64,000 nt of DNA from JBDTSW01 sp963799815 (GTDB taxonomy: Bacteria; Actinomycetota; Thermoleophilia; Solirubrobacterales; 70-9): NCBI GenBank assembly GCA_963799815.1, contig CAWCYG010000004.1:1014302-1078301 (forward strand), written 5' to 3'. Below the pieces are notes generated by a model. It did not search any database and was not told the DNA's origin. It saw only the letters and a list, made by a program, of their open reading frames with translations. A program made the translations under genes and the position numbers. Shown piece by piece: positions 33,719-42,406 of this stretch. Each line of letters opens with the position of its first letter. The stretch's first letter is position 1.

Positions 33719-34984
33719 ATGACCGAGGCCGACTCGACACCCCTCTCGCGCGAGGATCTGACGATCCTCGATCTGGAGTGCGAGACGATCGCGGGCCACA
33801 CGTGCAAGGTGATCGTTCTCGGGGAGGGAGCCCCCTCGGTCGATGCGGTCCGCGACCGCGTCGCTGCGCGGATCGACGCCACCCCGCAGCTCACGTGGCG
33901 GCTCGGCGGAGAGTCCCAAGCCCCGGCCTGGGTGGCCGACCCGACGTTCGATCTGACTGCCCACGTGGTGGCGCCGCTGGCCGGCCCGATTGACGAAAGC
34001 GAGTTGGCCGCCACCGTCTCCGAGCTGTTCGCCCAGCACCTCGAGCGGGAGCGGCCCCTGTGGCGGCTCGATGTCGTCTCGCTGCGGGCCGGCGGCGTCG
34101 CCCTCGTCTGGCGCATCCACCACGCGCTCGCCGACGGGACGACGGCGATGCGCCTGGCACGGCAAGTCCTCTTCGATCCTGTCGGCGAGCAGACCGCCGC
34201 CGCTTCGCGCCATGCCAGCAGTGCGGGCAGGGCGGCCGACGACGCCCGCAGGCGGGCCCACCTCGGAGGCTTCCTCGGCCGCGAGTTCTCGCGGAGCCGC
34301 GGACGCTCTCCCTTCGACGGGCGCGTGGGTACGGAGCGGCGGGTGGCGTTCGCGACCACCCCCCTCGCGCCGCTTCACGATGCGGCCAAATCGCTCTGCG
34401 CGGCGACCGTGAACGATGCGGTGCTGGCGTCGGTGGCGGGCGGCCTTCGGAGCTGGATCGAGGCCCACCACGGGACGCTTCAGGATCTGCGTGTGAGGGT
34501 CCCCGTGAGCCTCCACCACGAGGGTGACGACGCCGGAAACCGCGACTCGTTCTTCGCGGTGGCGCTGCCGCTGTCGGAGCCTGATCCGGTCGAGCGGTTG
34601 CGCGCAGTCCATGCGGAGACCAGCGCTCGCAAGTCCGACCACGACGCCGAGACCCTCGATCAACTCCATCGCGACCTCACGCGCGCGTCACCTCACCTCG
34701 AGACGCTGTGGTCGCGGGTCGAAGCCAGCCCGAGGCGCTTCGCTCTCAACGTTTCAAACGTGCCGGGGCCGCGGACCGCTGTCAGCGTGGACGCCGCGCC
34801 GGTGCGGGAGCTGCATTCGATCGCGGAGATTGGCGAGCGACACGCGCTGCGGGTGGCGGTCGTCTCCTACGCGGGCGATCTCTGCTTCGGCCTCTGCGCC
34901 GATCCAGCCATCGTCGATGGCCTCGACGCCCTCGCCGAGGGGATCGAGACCGAAGCCGCCACCCTCGTCGAGGTGGCGCCGTAG
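33719..34984 (+). CDS. Wax ester synthase/diacylglycerol acyltransferase (WS/DGAT) family
   Basis: 421 residues. The acyltransferase motif HHALADG (residues 140-146) fits HHxxxDG, and ALNVSNVPGPRTAVSV near 345 is the second family block. These bifunctional enzymes transfer acyl-CoA to alcohols or diacylglycerol at the membrane, making storage lipids in actinomycetes. The N-terminal LTILDLECETIAGHT replaces the usual short N-motif. It stands in a likely transcription unit behind the sigma factor and GNAT genes. Confidence 0.85.
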   Translation: MTEADSTPLSREDLTILDLECETIAGHTCKVIVLGEGAPSVDAVRDRVAARIDATPQLTWRLGGESQAPAWVADPTFDLTAHVVAPLAGPIDESELAATVSELFAQHLERERPLWRLDVVSLRAGGVALVWRIHHALADGTTAMRLARQVLFDPVGEQTAAASRHASSAGRAADDARRRAHLGGFLGREFSRSRGRSPFDGRVGTERRVAFATTPLAPLHDAAKSLCAATVNDAVLASVAGGLRSWIEAHHGTLQDLRVRVPVSLHHEGDDAGNRDSFFAVALPLSEPDPVERLRAVHAETSARKSDHDAETLDQLHRDLTRASPHLETLWSRVEASPRRFALNVSNVPGPRTAVSVDAAPVRELHSIAEIGERHALRVAVVSYAGDLCFGLCADPAIVDGLDALAEGIETEAATLVEVAP

Positions 34985-35005
34985 GCCGGTATCGATCGGG
35001 TCCCG

Positions 35006-35345
35006 TTGCCGATTGACCCGACGCATCTGGGCGGATCTGGTTCGCCGGTCATGCTCCTGCACGCCGGCGTCGCCGACAGCCGCTGCTGGCACGAGGTCGC
35101 ACCGCTCATCGACGGCGCCACCTACGCCTACGACCGTCCGGGCTTCGGCGCCACGCCGCCATCGACCGAGCCGTTCACGCACGTCGAGGATCTGTTCGCG
35201 GTGCTCGAACGGGTCGGCCCTGAACCTGCGTGGCTCGTCGGCAACCCCCAGGGCGGACGCATCGCGCTCGACGCCGCGCTGACTCAGCCGCAGCGCGTCG
35301 CGGGATTGGTCCTGATCTCGCCATTACGTCAGCTCTCCCTTAGCC
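35006..35345 (+). pseudogene. Truncated alpha/beta hydrolase with a mutated nucleophile
   Basis: About 113 residues of an alpha/beta hydrolase remain: PVMLLHAGVADSRCW (oxyanion strand), YDRPGFGATPP, and the nucleophile elbow, which reads GNPQGG instead of GNSxGG. A single C-for-T change (TCC to CCC) explains Ser to Pro. After LVLISPLRQLSL the frame runs into sequence complementary to the next gene. The lid and His are missing, so it is inactive and most likely decaying. Confidence 0.7.
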
Positions 35346-35921
35346 CGGTGAGTAAGCGCGCGTGGCGCGACGCTTCGCGAGCGCCATTCGCAGCAGGTAG
35401 AGGGGGGTCGGTGGCGCCCACCCCAGCTGCATCGCCATGCCCATGTCGTCCCGGTTCGCCCAATGCTCGATCAGCTGCCCGTCGGCGACGCGCAGCCAAT
35501 GCGTCTGGGTGACGGCGAACCGCTTCTTCGTCGGCGGGAACGCGGCATCGACATTGGCATCGGGGTCATAGGCGACGAAGTCGCGAGTGTGACGACCGGA
35601 CATCGTCACATGAACGGCGACGAGGTCACCCTCGACCACTGAATCGTGCACGTCCCAGCGCAGCTCCGAGAAGGCCCCGTGTAGCCACTCCGCGACCGAA
35701 TGCCAAGCCCGCGGGCCCTTGCCTCGAGCGGCGGGTGGCTCGTCCACCTGTTCGCGGTTGTATGCATCGGGATGAACGAGGTGCTCGAAATCGGCCAGGC
35801 GAGCCGACGTCATCGCGTCGAAGCTGCGGAGCGCGATCGCACGGATCTCCTCCTCGTTCCCAACCTTGTCGGTGGGGGTTGCGGTATCCGGCTCAACCGT
35901 CGTGGGGGCGGCGGTGCTCAT
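35340..35921 (-). CDS. SnoaL-like polyketide-cyclase/ester-cyclase family protein
   Basis: 193 residues with the NTF2/SnoaL fold: LVHPDAYNREQVDEPPAARGKG near residue 55, HGAFSELRWDVHDSVVEGD, and a final RVADGQLIEHWANRDDMGMAMQLGW block. The His, Asp and Glu/Asn of this block form the active site in SnoaL-type cyclases, but members also act as hydratases or ligand binders. ATG 35921 has AGGAGG 5 nt before; a longer frame adds 40 unlikely residues. It follows the SMP-30 gene on the same strand, so the two are probably one TetR-regulated unit. Confidence 0.75.
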   Translation of the reverse strand: MSTAAPTTVEPDTATPTDKVGNEEEIRAIALRSFDAMTSARLADFEHLVHPDAYNREQVDEPPAARGKGPRAWHSVAEWLHGAFSELRWDVHDSVVEGDLVAVHVTMSGRHTRDFVAYDPDANVDAAFPPTKKRFAVTQTHWLRVADGQLIEHWANRDDMGMAMQLGWAPPTPLYLLRMALAKRRATRAYSPG

Positions 35922-36037
35922 TGGTCCTCCTGCGTGTATCAGCGTTCTGAGTGCGAGACGCACAGCTTGGCGGGGCCAGAGCTGCTCGAGAGTGATGTTG
36001 AGCACGCAGCGCTGGCTGTCTGGTTCCAGCGCCCCTC

Positions 36038-36883
36038 TCACTCACCTCCGTACGGCCAACCAGCGCCTCGAGCGGGTGCCCCGTAGGCGAGGACCTTGCC
36101 AGTGTGCGGACTCTTGCCGATGTTCTCGGGACCGTTCCAGTCGGCCGCCATGATGAACAGCGTCTTGCCGTCCTCCCCGCCCAGTGTGCAGGCGAAGCCA
36201 AAGCGATCGAGCTCAATCCGCTCGAGCACCTCGCCGCCCTCGGCCACCCGCAGGCACGATTTCGCGGCCGGTGTCCAGACCGCGCCGTCCGTATCGAGGA
36301 CGATGCCGTCGCCCCCCTCGCCCAACTCGGCCCAGACGCGCCTGTTGGAGAGCCCGCCATCCGCATCGATATCGAACGCCGAGAGCCTGCCCGCGAAGGA
36401 CTCCGCGATGATCAGAGTGGAATTGTCGGGCGTCACCGCCATCCCGTTGGGAAACTGCAGTCCATCGGCCACCCGGCGGACTGACCCGCCTGGCGTGATC
36501 AGGGCGATGATCCCGGGGGCGAACTCGGCGCCGGCCATGAAGTCGAAGCAGATGTTGTCGACGTAGGTGTTGCCGCGGCCATCGACGACGATCTCATTCC
36601 AGCCGTACTCCGAGAGGCCGCTGAGATCGACATGCGTGACGAGGGAGCCGTCAGGCTCAAGGCGAAGCACCTGCGTGCCGCTGGTGACCAGCAGGGTGCC
36701 GTCCGGGAGCCAGTCGATCGAGAACGGGAGCGATCGCACGTTGGCCATGACCTCGCTCTCTCCCCCGGGCTCCAGGGCGATCAGCTCTTGCGCGACCCAA
36801 TCGGCGAACCAGAGCCGGCCCTCGTGCCAGCGGGGGGACTCCCCAAGGCCGAGCCCGGTCATCAGTGTCTTCAGTTCGGACAT
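36038..36883 (-). CDS. SMP-30/gluconolactonase/LRE family protein
   Basis: 281 residues, a six-bladed propeller of the SMP-30 type. The metal-binding residues are in LGESPRWH (Glu), QFPNGMAVTPDN (Asn) and GGDGIVLDTDGAVW (Asp); the fourth is not obvious. These enzymes hydrolyse lactones or organophosphate-like esters. GGAG stands 6 nt before ATG 36883. The gene is divergent from tetR across a 67-bp region with two operator copies, so it is likely the repressed target. Confidence 0.8.
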   Translation of the reverse strand: MSELKTLMTGLGLGESPRWHEGRLWFADWVAQELIALEPGGESEVMANVRSLPFSIDWLPDGTLLVTSGTQVLRLEPDGSLVTHVDLSGLSEYGWNEIVVDGRGNTYVDNICFDFMAGAEFAPGIIALITPGGSVRRVADGLQFPNGMAVTPDNSTLIIAESFAGRLSAFDIDADGGLSNRRVWAELGEGGDGIVLDTDGAVWTPAAKSCLRVAEGGEVLERIELDRFGFACTLGGEDGKTLFIMAADWNGPENIGKSPHTGKVLAYGAPARGAGWPYGGE

Positions 36884-36900
36884 TCTCGCTCCTCGATAGA

Positions 36901-36937
36901 ACTAGACGGTATAGTTTTTCATACTGAACAGTCTAGT
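36901..36937. promoter_or_regulatory. Two palindromic TetR-type operators
   Basis: O1 is ACTAGACGGTATAGT (36901-36915) and O2 is ACTGAACAGTCTAGT (36923-36937). Each is a near-perfect 15-bp palindrome (ACTAnAC-N-GTnTAGT). O2 reversed matches O1 at 12 of 15 positions. Their centres are 22 bp apart, two helical turns, so two dimers would bind one DNA face. They lie between the SMP-30 gene and tetR and overlap both promoters. Confidence 0.8.
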
Positions 36938-36942
36938 ACCCT
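36937..36942 (+). promoter_or_regulatory. -10 box TACCCT of tetR, touching operator O2
   Basis: TACCCT ends 8 nt before ATG 36951. Its first base is the last base of operator O2, so bound repressor would block this promoter (autoregulation). Confidence 0.45.
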
Positions 36943-36950
36943 CTTTCCAC

Positions 36951-37592
36951 ATGGCAACACCCCCAACTTCAGCCCGGGAGCCGCTCTCGGTCCGCAAGCG
37001 CCACGCCATCGTCGACGCTGCCACGACGCTGTTTCTACGGCAGGGCTACGCGGGCACGAGCATGGACGCGATCGCCAAGCTCGCGGCCGTCTCCAAGCAG
37101 ACCGTCTACAAGCACTTCGCCGACAAGCAGCGACTCTTCTCCGAGGTCGTCAGCGCGACGGTCGACGAGGTCGCCGACCCGGTTCACGACGAGGTGCTCG
37201 GGCTCGAAGCGACCGACAACCTCGAGGCCGGGCTGCGCGAGCTCGCGCGCCGGCAGCTCGAGAGCGTGATGCAACCGCAGGTACTCCAGCTGCGGCGGCT
37301 CGTGATCTCGGAGGCCGGTCGCTTTCCGGAGCTCGGCCGCAGCTTCTATGAGCACGGTGCCGGTCGGACGATCGCCGCACTCGCTCGGGCCTTCGAGCGC
37401 CTGACCGAGCGCCGCCTGCTCGAGACCGACGACCCGGAGCTCGCCGCCGCTCACTTCAATTGGCTGGTCATGTCAGCGCCGGTCAATCAGGCGATGTTGT
37501 TGGGCACTGACGGGCCGCTGGCGCCGGAAGAGATCGATCGCCATGCAAGCGGCGGCGTGCGCGCCTTCCTCGCCGCATACGGGAGGCACTGA
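36951..37592 (+). CDS. TetR/AcrR-family transcriptional regulator
   Basis: 213 residues. The N-terminal HTH contains ATTLFLRQGYAGTSMDAIAKLAAVSKQTVYKHFADK (residues 26-60). The C-terminal helical ligand-binding part has YEHGAGRTIAALARAFERLTERRLL. It should repress the divergent SMP-30/SnoaL genes and itself through the two operators in the 67-bp gap. The ligand is unknown; lactones or their products are a reasonable guess given SMP-30. The mRNA is leaderless or nearly so. Confidence 0.88.
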   Translation: MATPPTSAREPLSVRKRHAIVDAATTLFLRQGYAGTSMDAIAKLAAVSKQTVYKHFADKQRLFSEVVSATVDEVADPVHDEVLGLEATDNLEAGLRELARRQLESVMQPQVLQLRRLVISEAGRFPELGRSFYEHGAGRTIAALARAFERLTERRLLETDDPELAAAHFNWLVMSAPVNQAMLLGTDGPLAPEEIDRHASGGVRAFLAAYGRH

Positions 37593-37604
37593 CCACACAC
37601 CCGA

Positions 37605-37650
37605 ATCACCCTCTCTGGGGGATGCATGCCCAGCACGGCAGTCCTAAGGT
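37605..37650 (+). promoter_or_regulatory. Palindromic activator-type site and -10 box (site P3)
   Basis: ATCACC-CTCTCTG-GGGGAT at 37605-37623 is followed after 21 nt by TAAGGT (37645-37650). The palindrome centre would lie about 43 nt upstream of the transcript start. The seven-base core CTCTCTG is identical to that of site P4 at 44 kb. The leader to ATG 37704 is about 47 nt with GAAAGGAAG before the start. Confidence 0.6.
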
Positions 37651-37703
37651 CGACTCTTGCAGCCCCGAATCAGGGGTCCTCCTCCGCTCGAAAGGAAGTG
37701 AGC

Positions 37704-38213
37704 ATGTCCGACAGGCCAGTGTTCCTATACGCCGCCATCTACGACGAGATCGCCGATGCCGAGGCCGACTACGAGGCCGTCTTTGACCTTCACGCCGCGG
37801 GAGCGATCGGGACCTTCGACTCGGCGGTGATCCGTAAGGAAGAGGATGGAAAGGTCCGGGTGACGAAGACCGAGAAGCCGACTCAGCACGGCGCCTGGAC
37901 CGGTGCCGGCGTCGGCGCCCTGGTTGGGCTCTTGTTCCCGCCCGCCCTGATCGGGAGCGCGATCGTCGGCGCCAGCGCGGGCGGTTTGGTCGGTCACCTC
38001 TCGGGTGGGATTTCCCGCGGCGACCTCAAGGACCTCGGGGAGGAGCTCGAGGCCGGAAACGCCGCCGTGATCGTGATCGGCGAATCGAAGATCGAGGAGC
38101 AGCTCGAGAAGGCGGTAAAACGCGCCAACAAGCTGATCGAGAAACAGATCGACGCCGACGCCGACGAGCTGAAGCGCGAGATAGAGGCCGCAAGCCGGGC
38201 GGACGCCGGCTAG
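37704..38213 (+). CDS. DUF1269 family protein
   Basis: 169 residues. A domain with AAIYDEIADAEADYEAVFDLH opens the protein, followed by a Gly/Ala-rich hydrophobic hairpin (GAGVGALVGLLFPPALIGSAIVGASAGGLVG, residues 65-95), then a charged helical C-terminus. DUF1269 proteins are small membrane-inserting proteins seen in stress regulons; their activity is unknown. GAAAGGAAG before ATG 37704 fixes the start, while the longer frame to 37626 runs through the operator and -10 box. The convergent antiporter gene ends at the next base. Confidence 0.82.
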   Translation: MSDRPVFLYAAIYDEIADAEADYEAVFDLHAAGAIGTFDSAVIRKEEDGKVRVTKTEKPTQHGAWTGAGVGALVGLLFPPALIGSAIVGASAGGLVGHLSGGISRGDLKDLGEELEAGNAAVIVIGESKIEEQLEKAVKRANKLIEKQIDADADELKREIEAASRADAG

Positions 38214-39497
38214 CTACCGACCCCCTATGTGTGGCAGTAGCGCTCGAGTGCGGGTGACCTCAACCGGAGAGCCCTCCATTGGCGGTACGGCGCCTTCGGG
38301 GTGGCGCTCGAACCAGTTCGCGTAGCGATTTGCGAGGGGGGCCGCTGTGAGGCCGTGGGCGAACACCGACAGTCCCACGGTGAGGTAGATCGCCAGGACG
38401 ATCAAGTGCTCGTGGGGAAGCTGGGATTCCTCGATCACGATCAGGGCGAAGACGATGGAAGCCAGCCCGCGTGGCCCAAACCAGCCAAGAAAACCGACCG
38501 TCGGCGGCCGAGCGCGCGAACCGAGCATCCCGATCGCGACGGGCACGATGCGCAGGACCGTCAGGCTGAGGGCAGCGTAGAGGACGAGCTGCCAGCTCAG
38601 CTCACCGAGGGCAGGACCCAGCAGGATGGCCCCGAAGAGGACGAACGTGAGGCCGTTGAGCACGCCTCCAACCTCCTCGGTTAGCCGGTTCATGTCCGCT
38701 GGATCGCGCTTGATCGCAGCCCGGAAGGTCATGCCGGCAACGAACGCCGCGATGAACCCAGATCCGCCGAGCCCACTCGCGGTGCCGTAGGCGAGGGCCG
38801 CACCGGCGGCAGGGATCACCTGCCGCCAGGTGCCTTCGATCAGGCTTCTGCGGCCGGCGAAGACCACGACCGCTCCAATCAGGAGCCCGGCGGCGACCCC
38901 TCCGACTGCCCCGAAGCCGATCTCCTCGAGCAAAAGAGTGGCCGCGCTTCGGCCTTCTGAGATGTGCGATTCGACGTCCGCAGCGGCGACGGCGGCGAAC
39001 AGCAGCGGTACGCAGATCCCGTCGTTGAGCCCACTCTCGACATTGAGTCCTTGGCGGATCCGACCCGGGACGCGCGGGTCCGTGACCACAGCCTGGCCAA
39101 GCGCGGCATCGGTGGGTGCCAAAACCACCGCGAGGATCAGAGCCTCGCCGAACGTGATCTGGTCGAAGATCAGCCCAGCTGCCAGGGCGCCGAAGCCAAT
39201 CGTCAGCGGCAAACCGATCCCGAGCAGGCGCAGGGGTACCGAGATCTCCCGCCGCAGCGCTCCGAAGTTGATGCGCGAGGCATCGGAGAAGAGGACCAGC
39301 GCCAGGGTTGCCTCGGCCAGTGCCCGTACGGTCGAGCTGGTGCTCGCGATATCGATTTCGTCGAGGACCCTGGGACCCACGAGCAATCCGATCGAGACGA
39401 ACAGGATCGCGGGCGTGATGGGAGTGCCGGCCACGCGATTTGAGACGGCAGCGACTGCGATCAGAGTGAGCGCGATGATTGCCACTGACCACTCCAT
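38214..39497 (-). CDS. Cation:proton antiporter (CPA1/NhaP type)
   Basis: 427 residues with about 12-13 helices. GESLND-type motif appears as GLNDGICVPLLF with the preceding VESGLNDG near residue 150, and ALAPTDAALGQAVV near 128 carries the transport Asp region. These match CPA1 Na+/H+ exchangers. It should swap external protons for internal Na+ or K+. It begins 98 nt before the divergent LAL-type regulator frame. SD-like GGATCTGAG precedes ATG 39497. No cytosolic regulatory domain follows. Confidence 0.85.
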   Translation of the reverse strand: MEWSVAIIALTLIAVAAVSNRVAGTPITPAILFVSIGLLVGPRVLDEIDIASTSSTVRALAEATLALVLFSDASRINFGALRREISVPLRLLGIGLPLTIGFGALAAGLIFDQITFGEALILAVVLAPTDAALGQAVVTDPRVPGRIRQGLNVESGLNDGICVPLLFAAVAAADVESHISEGRSAATLLLEEIGFGAVGGVAAGLLIGAVVVFAGRRSLIEGTWRQVIPAAGAALAYGTASGLGGSGFIAAFVAGMTFRAAIKRDPADMNRLTEEVGGVLNGLTFVLFGAILLGPALGELSWQLVLYAALSLTVLRIVPVAIGMLGSRARPPTVGFLGWFGPRGLASIVFALIVIEESQLPHEHLIVLAIYLTVGLSVFAHGLTAAPLANRYANWFERHPEGAVPPMEGSPVEVTRTRALLPHIGGR

Positions 39498-39694
39498 CTC
39501 AGATCCGTTCGATCGTGGTTACCTCTGTGGGGCGCGGCGCCGCATCTCCCCCATGTCGCCGGATGGGGAGCGCAGCGTGATCGGCGTCAGCTTAGGTGTC
39601 GAGCTGGAACGAAGCGTCCCATCGGGTGAAAGGCAGCTCTCGCGGAGCGGCGTCCCGGCATCGGATGGAAACGCTGTCTAGGCTCTTGCTCCCG

Positions 39695-41968
39695 ATGGCC
39701 GTCGCGGAAGTTCCCTTTGATCTCGCGGAGGTCAAGCTCGCCACGCCGCTCGCCCGGCACGGCACCGTGGCGAAAGCGGATGTGATTGCAGAGCTCCGCG
39801 GGTCAAGCGCCCGTCTGGTGACGGTGATCGCGCCCGCTGGGTATGGCAAGACGACCCTGCTCGCAAAGTGGGCCGAGGCTGAGCCACGTCCATTCGCTTG
39901 GGTCGCGCTCGATGGCCGAAACGATGACGACGCTGTCGTGTTCCTGCGATACATCGCCGGCGCAGTCCACGGTGTTGAACCGCTGCCCCCCGAGGTCTTC
40001 GACGCACTGTCGGGGCCGGGGGGATCGACCTGGTCCAAGCGGGTTCCGCGCCTCGGGAGCGCGATGCGTGCTCTGGGCCGGCCGTTTGTCCTCGTGCTCG
40101 ACGATCTGCACGCCGTACGAAACTCGAGATGTCTCGACGTTCTGGCGGAGCTGGTGGAGTACGTTCCCGCCGGCGCCCAGATCGCGATAGCGAGCCGGGA
40201 AGAGCCGGTGCTGCCGCTCGGCCGCTGGCGGGCGCGGGGCTTGGTGGACGAAGTCGGCGTACCCGACCTCCAGCTGAACGAGGATGAGGCCCGGTTGTTG
40301 CTGGCAGCTGCGGGGGTCGAACTGGACCCCGGTGAGCTATCCGAGTTGACGCAACGAACCGAAGGCTGGCCCGCCGGGCTGTATCTCGCGGCGCTCTCGT
40401 TGCAGGTCGGCGCACCAAGTTCGGCGACCCCGGCGGGTTTTGCGGGTGATGACCGATTCATCTCCGACTACTTTCGCCACGAGCTCCTGTCGCGGCTACC
40501 GGCGGCGGACGCGCGGTTCCTCAAGCACACCTCTGCGCTGGATCGGATGTGTGCCAGCCTCTGTGACTCCGTTCTCGGGACAACCGGATCCGCGAACAAG
40601 CTCGAGAGTCTCGAGCGTAGGAACTGCTTCGTGGTTCCCTTGGACCGGCGCGGAGAGTGGTATCGCTACCACCACCTGTTCGCCGAGCTGCTGCGCGACG
40701 AGCTCGAGCGCAGCGAACCGAACGTGGTGGAAGAGCTCAACCGTCGGGCGATGGCCTGGTGCATCGCCAATGAGGAAACGGAGGCAGCCGTCGTCTACGG
40801 GCACGCGGCGGGTGAGACGGACACGGTCGCCGGCCTGGTCGACGCCATCGCCCTCGCGGTGTACTACGACGGGCGAGTCGAGACGCTGGAGGAGTGGCTG
40901 GGCTGGTTCAGCGACGACGAGTTGGTGCAATACCCGGCACTCGCCGTCTATGGAGCCTGGGTCCGAGCGCTGACGGGCCGGCCCGCGGAGGCCGAGCGGT
41001 GGCTGGATCTCGCCGACGGGGCGACCTCGAACATCCCGCTCTCCGATGGCTGCGAAATGGTCCAGCCGTGGGTGGCCAACCTGCGGGCCTGCATGATGGC
41101 CGACGGCGTCGAGCAGGCGCTCGACGACGCCAACCTTGCCCTGGAACATCTTCCGCCGGGCAGCGATTGGAGGCCGTCCGCGCTGGTCACGCGGGGCACC
41201 GTGCATGCGCTCCTGGGCGCCACCGAGGGCGCGAACGAGGACTTCACGGCGGCGGTGAGTGAAGGAGGCACGACCGGCGCCTACGAAGTCGTCTACGTCG
41301 CGGAGGCGCAGATGGCGCTCCTCGCGGCGGGGCAGGGAGACTGGGGCGACGCGCGGGAGCACGCGCAGGCAGCCCAGACGCTGCTCGAGGATTCGGGCCT
41401 CGGCGACTACTCGTCGAGCGCGATCGCGCACGTGGCGACGGCACGTGTCGCTCTGCATGAGGCGCGACACGAGGATGCCCGCGTAGCGCTTGCCTGCGCG
41501 CACCGCCTGCGACCGATGCTCGACCACGGTATTCCCTGGCTGACCGTTCAGGTCGGCCTCGAGCTCACCCGTGCGCACCTCACACTGGCCGAGCCCGGTG
41601 CGGCTCGCACGATCCTCACCGAAACCGAACGGGTGCTCGCGCTGCGTCCGCGTTTGGGCTCCCTCGCCGACGAGGCCCGGAAGCTGCACGACCTTGTCAC
41701 AGCGACCTCCGGGGCCGATGGTGCCTGGGCGATGAGTCTGACCGCGGCAGAGCTCCGCCTGCTTCCCTACCTCGCCACGCACCTGACGTTTCCGGAAATC
41801 GGGAGCAGGCTGTTCATTTCGCGCAACACGGTCAAGAGCGAAGCGGTCTCGATCTACCGCAAGCTGGGCGTCTCGTCACGCAGTGGGGCGATCGAACGGG
41901 CTGTCGAGGTCGGGCTCTTGGAGAGCTCCGTCTACCCGCCGCCCGCAAATCTCACCCCGGAGGGATGA
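39695..41968 (+). CDS. Large ATP-binding LuxR-family regulator (MalT/LAL type)
   Basis: 757 residues. A P-loop GYGKTTLLAKW near residue 50 and FVLVLDDLHAV near 130 form the STAND NTPase; then come helical repeats and a C-terminal LuxR HTH (LTAAELRLLPYLATHLTFPEIGSRLFISRNTVK). Such proteins integrate an unknown ligand with ATP before activating transcription. I prefer ATG 39695, where the family-typical DLAEVKLATPLARHGTV begins; TAGGCT ends 10 nt before. An ATG at 39665 and a GTG at 39596 are alternatives. The activated promoter is not evident from its neighbours. Confidence 0.83.
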   Translation: MAVAEVPFDLAEVKLATPLARHGTVAKADVIAELRGSSARLVTVIAPAGYGKTTLLAKWAEAEPRPFAWVALDGRNDDDAVVFLRYIAGAVHGVEPLPPEVFDALSGPGGSTWSKRVPRLGSAMRALGRPFVLVLDDLHAVRNSRCLDVLAELVEYVPAGAQIAIASREEPVLPLGRWRARGLVDEVGVPDLQLNEDEARLLLAAAGVELDPGELSELTQRTEGWPAGLYLAALSLQVGAPSSATPAGFAGDDRFISDYFRHELLSRLPAADARFLKHTSALDRMCASLCDSVLGTTGSANKLESLERRNCFVVPLDRRGEWYRYHHLFAELLRDELERSEPNVVEELNRRAMAWCIANEETEAAVVYGHAAGETDTVAGLVDAIALAVYYDGRVETLEEWLGWFSDDELVQYPALAVYGAWVRALTGRPAEAERWLDLADGATSNIPLSDGCEMVQPWVANLRACMMADGVEQALDDANLALEHLPPGSDWRPSALVTRGTVHALLGATEGANEDFTAAVSEGGTTGAYEVVYVAEAQMALLAAGQGDWGDAREHAQAAQTLLEDSGLGDYSSSAIAHVATARVALHEARHEDARVALACAHRLRPMLDHGIPWLTVQVGLELTRAHLTLAEPGAARTILTETERVLALRPRLGSLADEARKLHDLVTATSGADGAWAMSLTAAELRLLPYLATHLTFPEIGSRLFISRNTVKSEAVSIYRKLGVSSRSGAIERAVEVGLLESSVYPPPANLTPEG

Positions 41969-42010
41969 GGCGGCAGCCGGCCGTGGCAGGTTGGATATGG
42001 GCTGGCGCGA

Positions 42011-42355
42011 ATGGATGACTACAAGCAGCACTTGCGGCGGCTCGCTGTGCACGATGATGCGCTCCTCGAAACGAGCGGAGTGGGCGATACCTCGGTCAGG
42101 GGTTCGATCATCGACCAAAGGACCGGGGCGCTCCTGCGCCTCGCCGCGAGCGTCGCCGTCGACGCTGCCCCCTCTTCCTTCCAGCACGCGGTCGCGCATG
42201 CGCTTGCAGCGGGGGCGACGGCGGACGAGATCGTGGCGAGCCTCGAGGCGGTGAGCCCGGTGACGGGAGCTGCGCGGGTGGTCCGGTGCACCCCCAAAAT
42301 CGCCCTCGCCCTCGGCTACGACGTCGAGGCCTCGCTCGAGCGGCTCGACCCGTGA
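42011..42355 (+). CDS. Carboxymuconolactone decarboxylase-like (AhpD-fold) protein
   Basis: 114 residues with the all-helical CMD fold: RTGALLRLAASVAVDAAPSSFQHAVAHALAAGATADEIVASLEAV covers residues 37-84. The CxxC of AhpD is absent, so a peroxidase or lipoylamide role is unlikely; decarboxylase or binding roles remain. It follows the LuxR regulator on the same strand after a 42-nt gap, without a clear own promoter except TATGGG at 41995. Confidence 0.72.
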   Translation: MDDYKQHLRRLAVHDDALLETSGVGDTSVRGSIIDQRTGALLRLAASVAVDAAPSSFQHAVAHALAAGATADEIVASLEAVSPVTGAARVVRCTPKIALALGYDVEASLERLDP

Positions 42356-42406
42356 GCTGACTTCCTCCGCCTCAGATCCGGATCTCTGGAGCCGAGCGAG
42401 CCGGAC

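Noticed and set aside
37626..37703. 26-residue N-terminal extension of the DUF1269 gene
   Set aside because: It overlaps the P3 promoter -10 box; the Shine-Dalgarno and family match favour ATG 37704.
42374..42385. AGATCCGGATCT, a 12-bp palindrome between two convergent genes
   Set aside because: There is no promoter here and no loop for a hairpin; chance in GC-rich DNA is sufficient.
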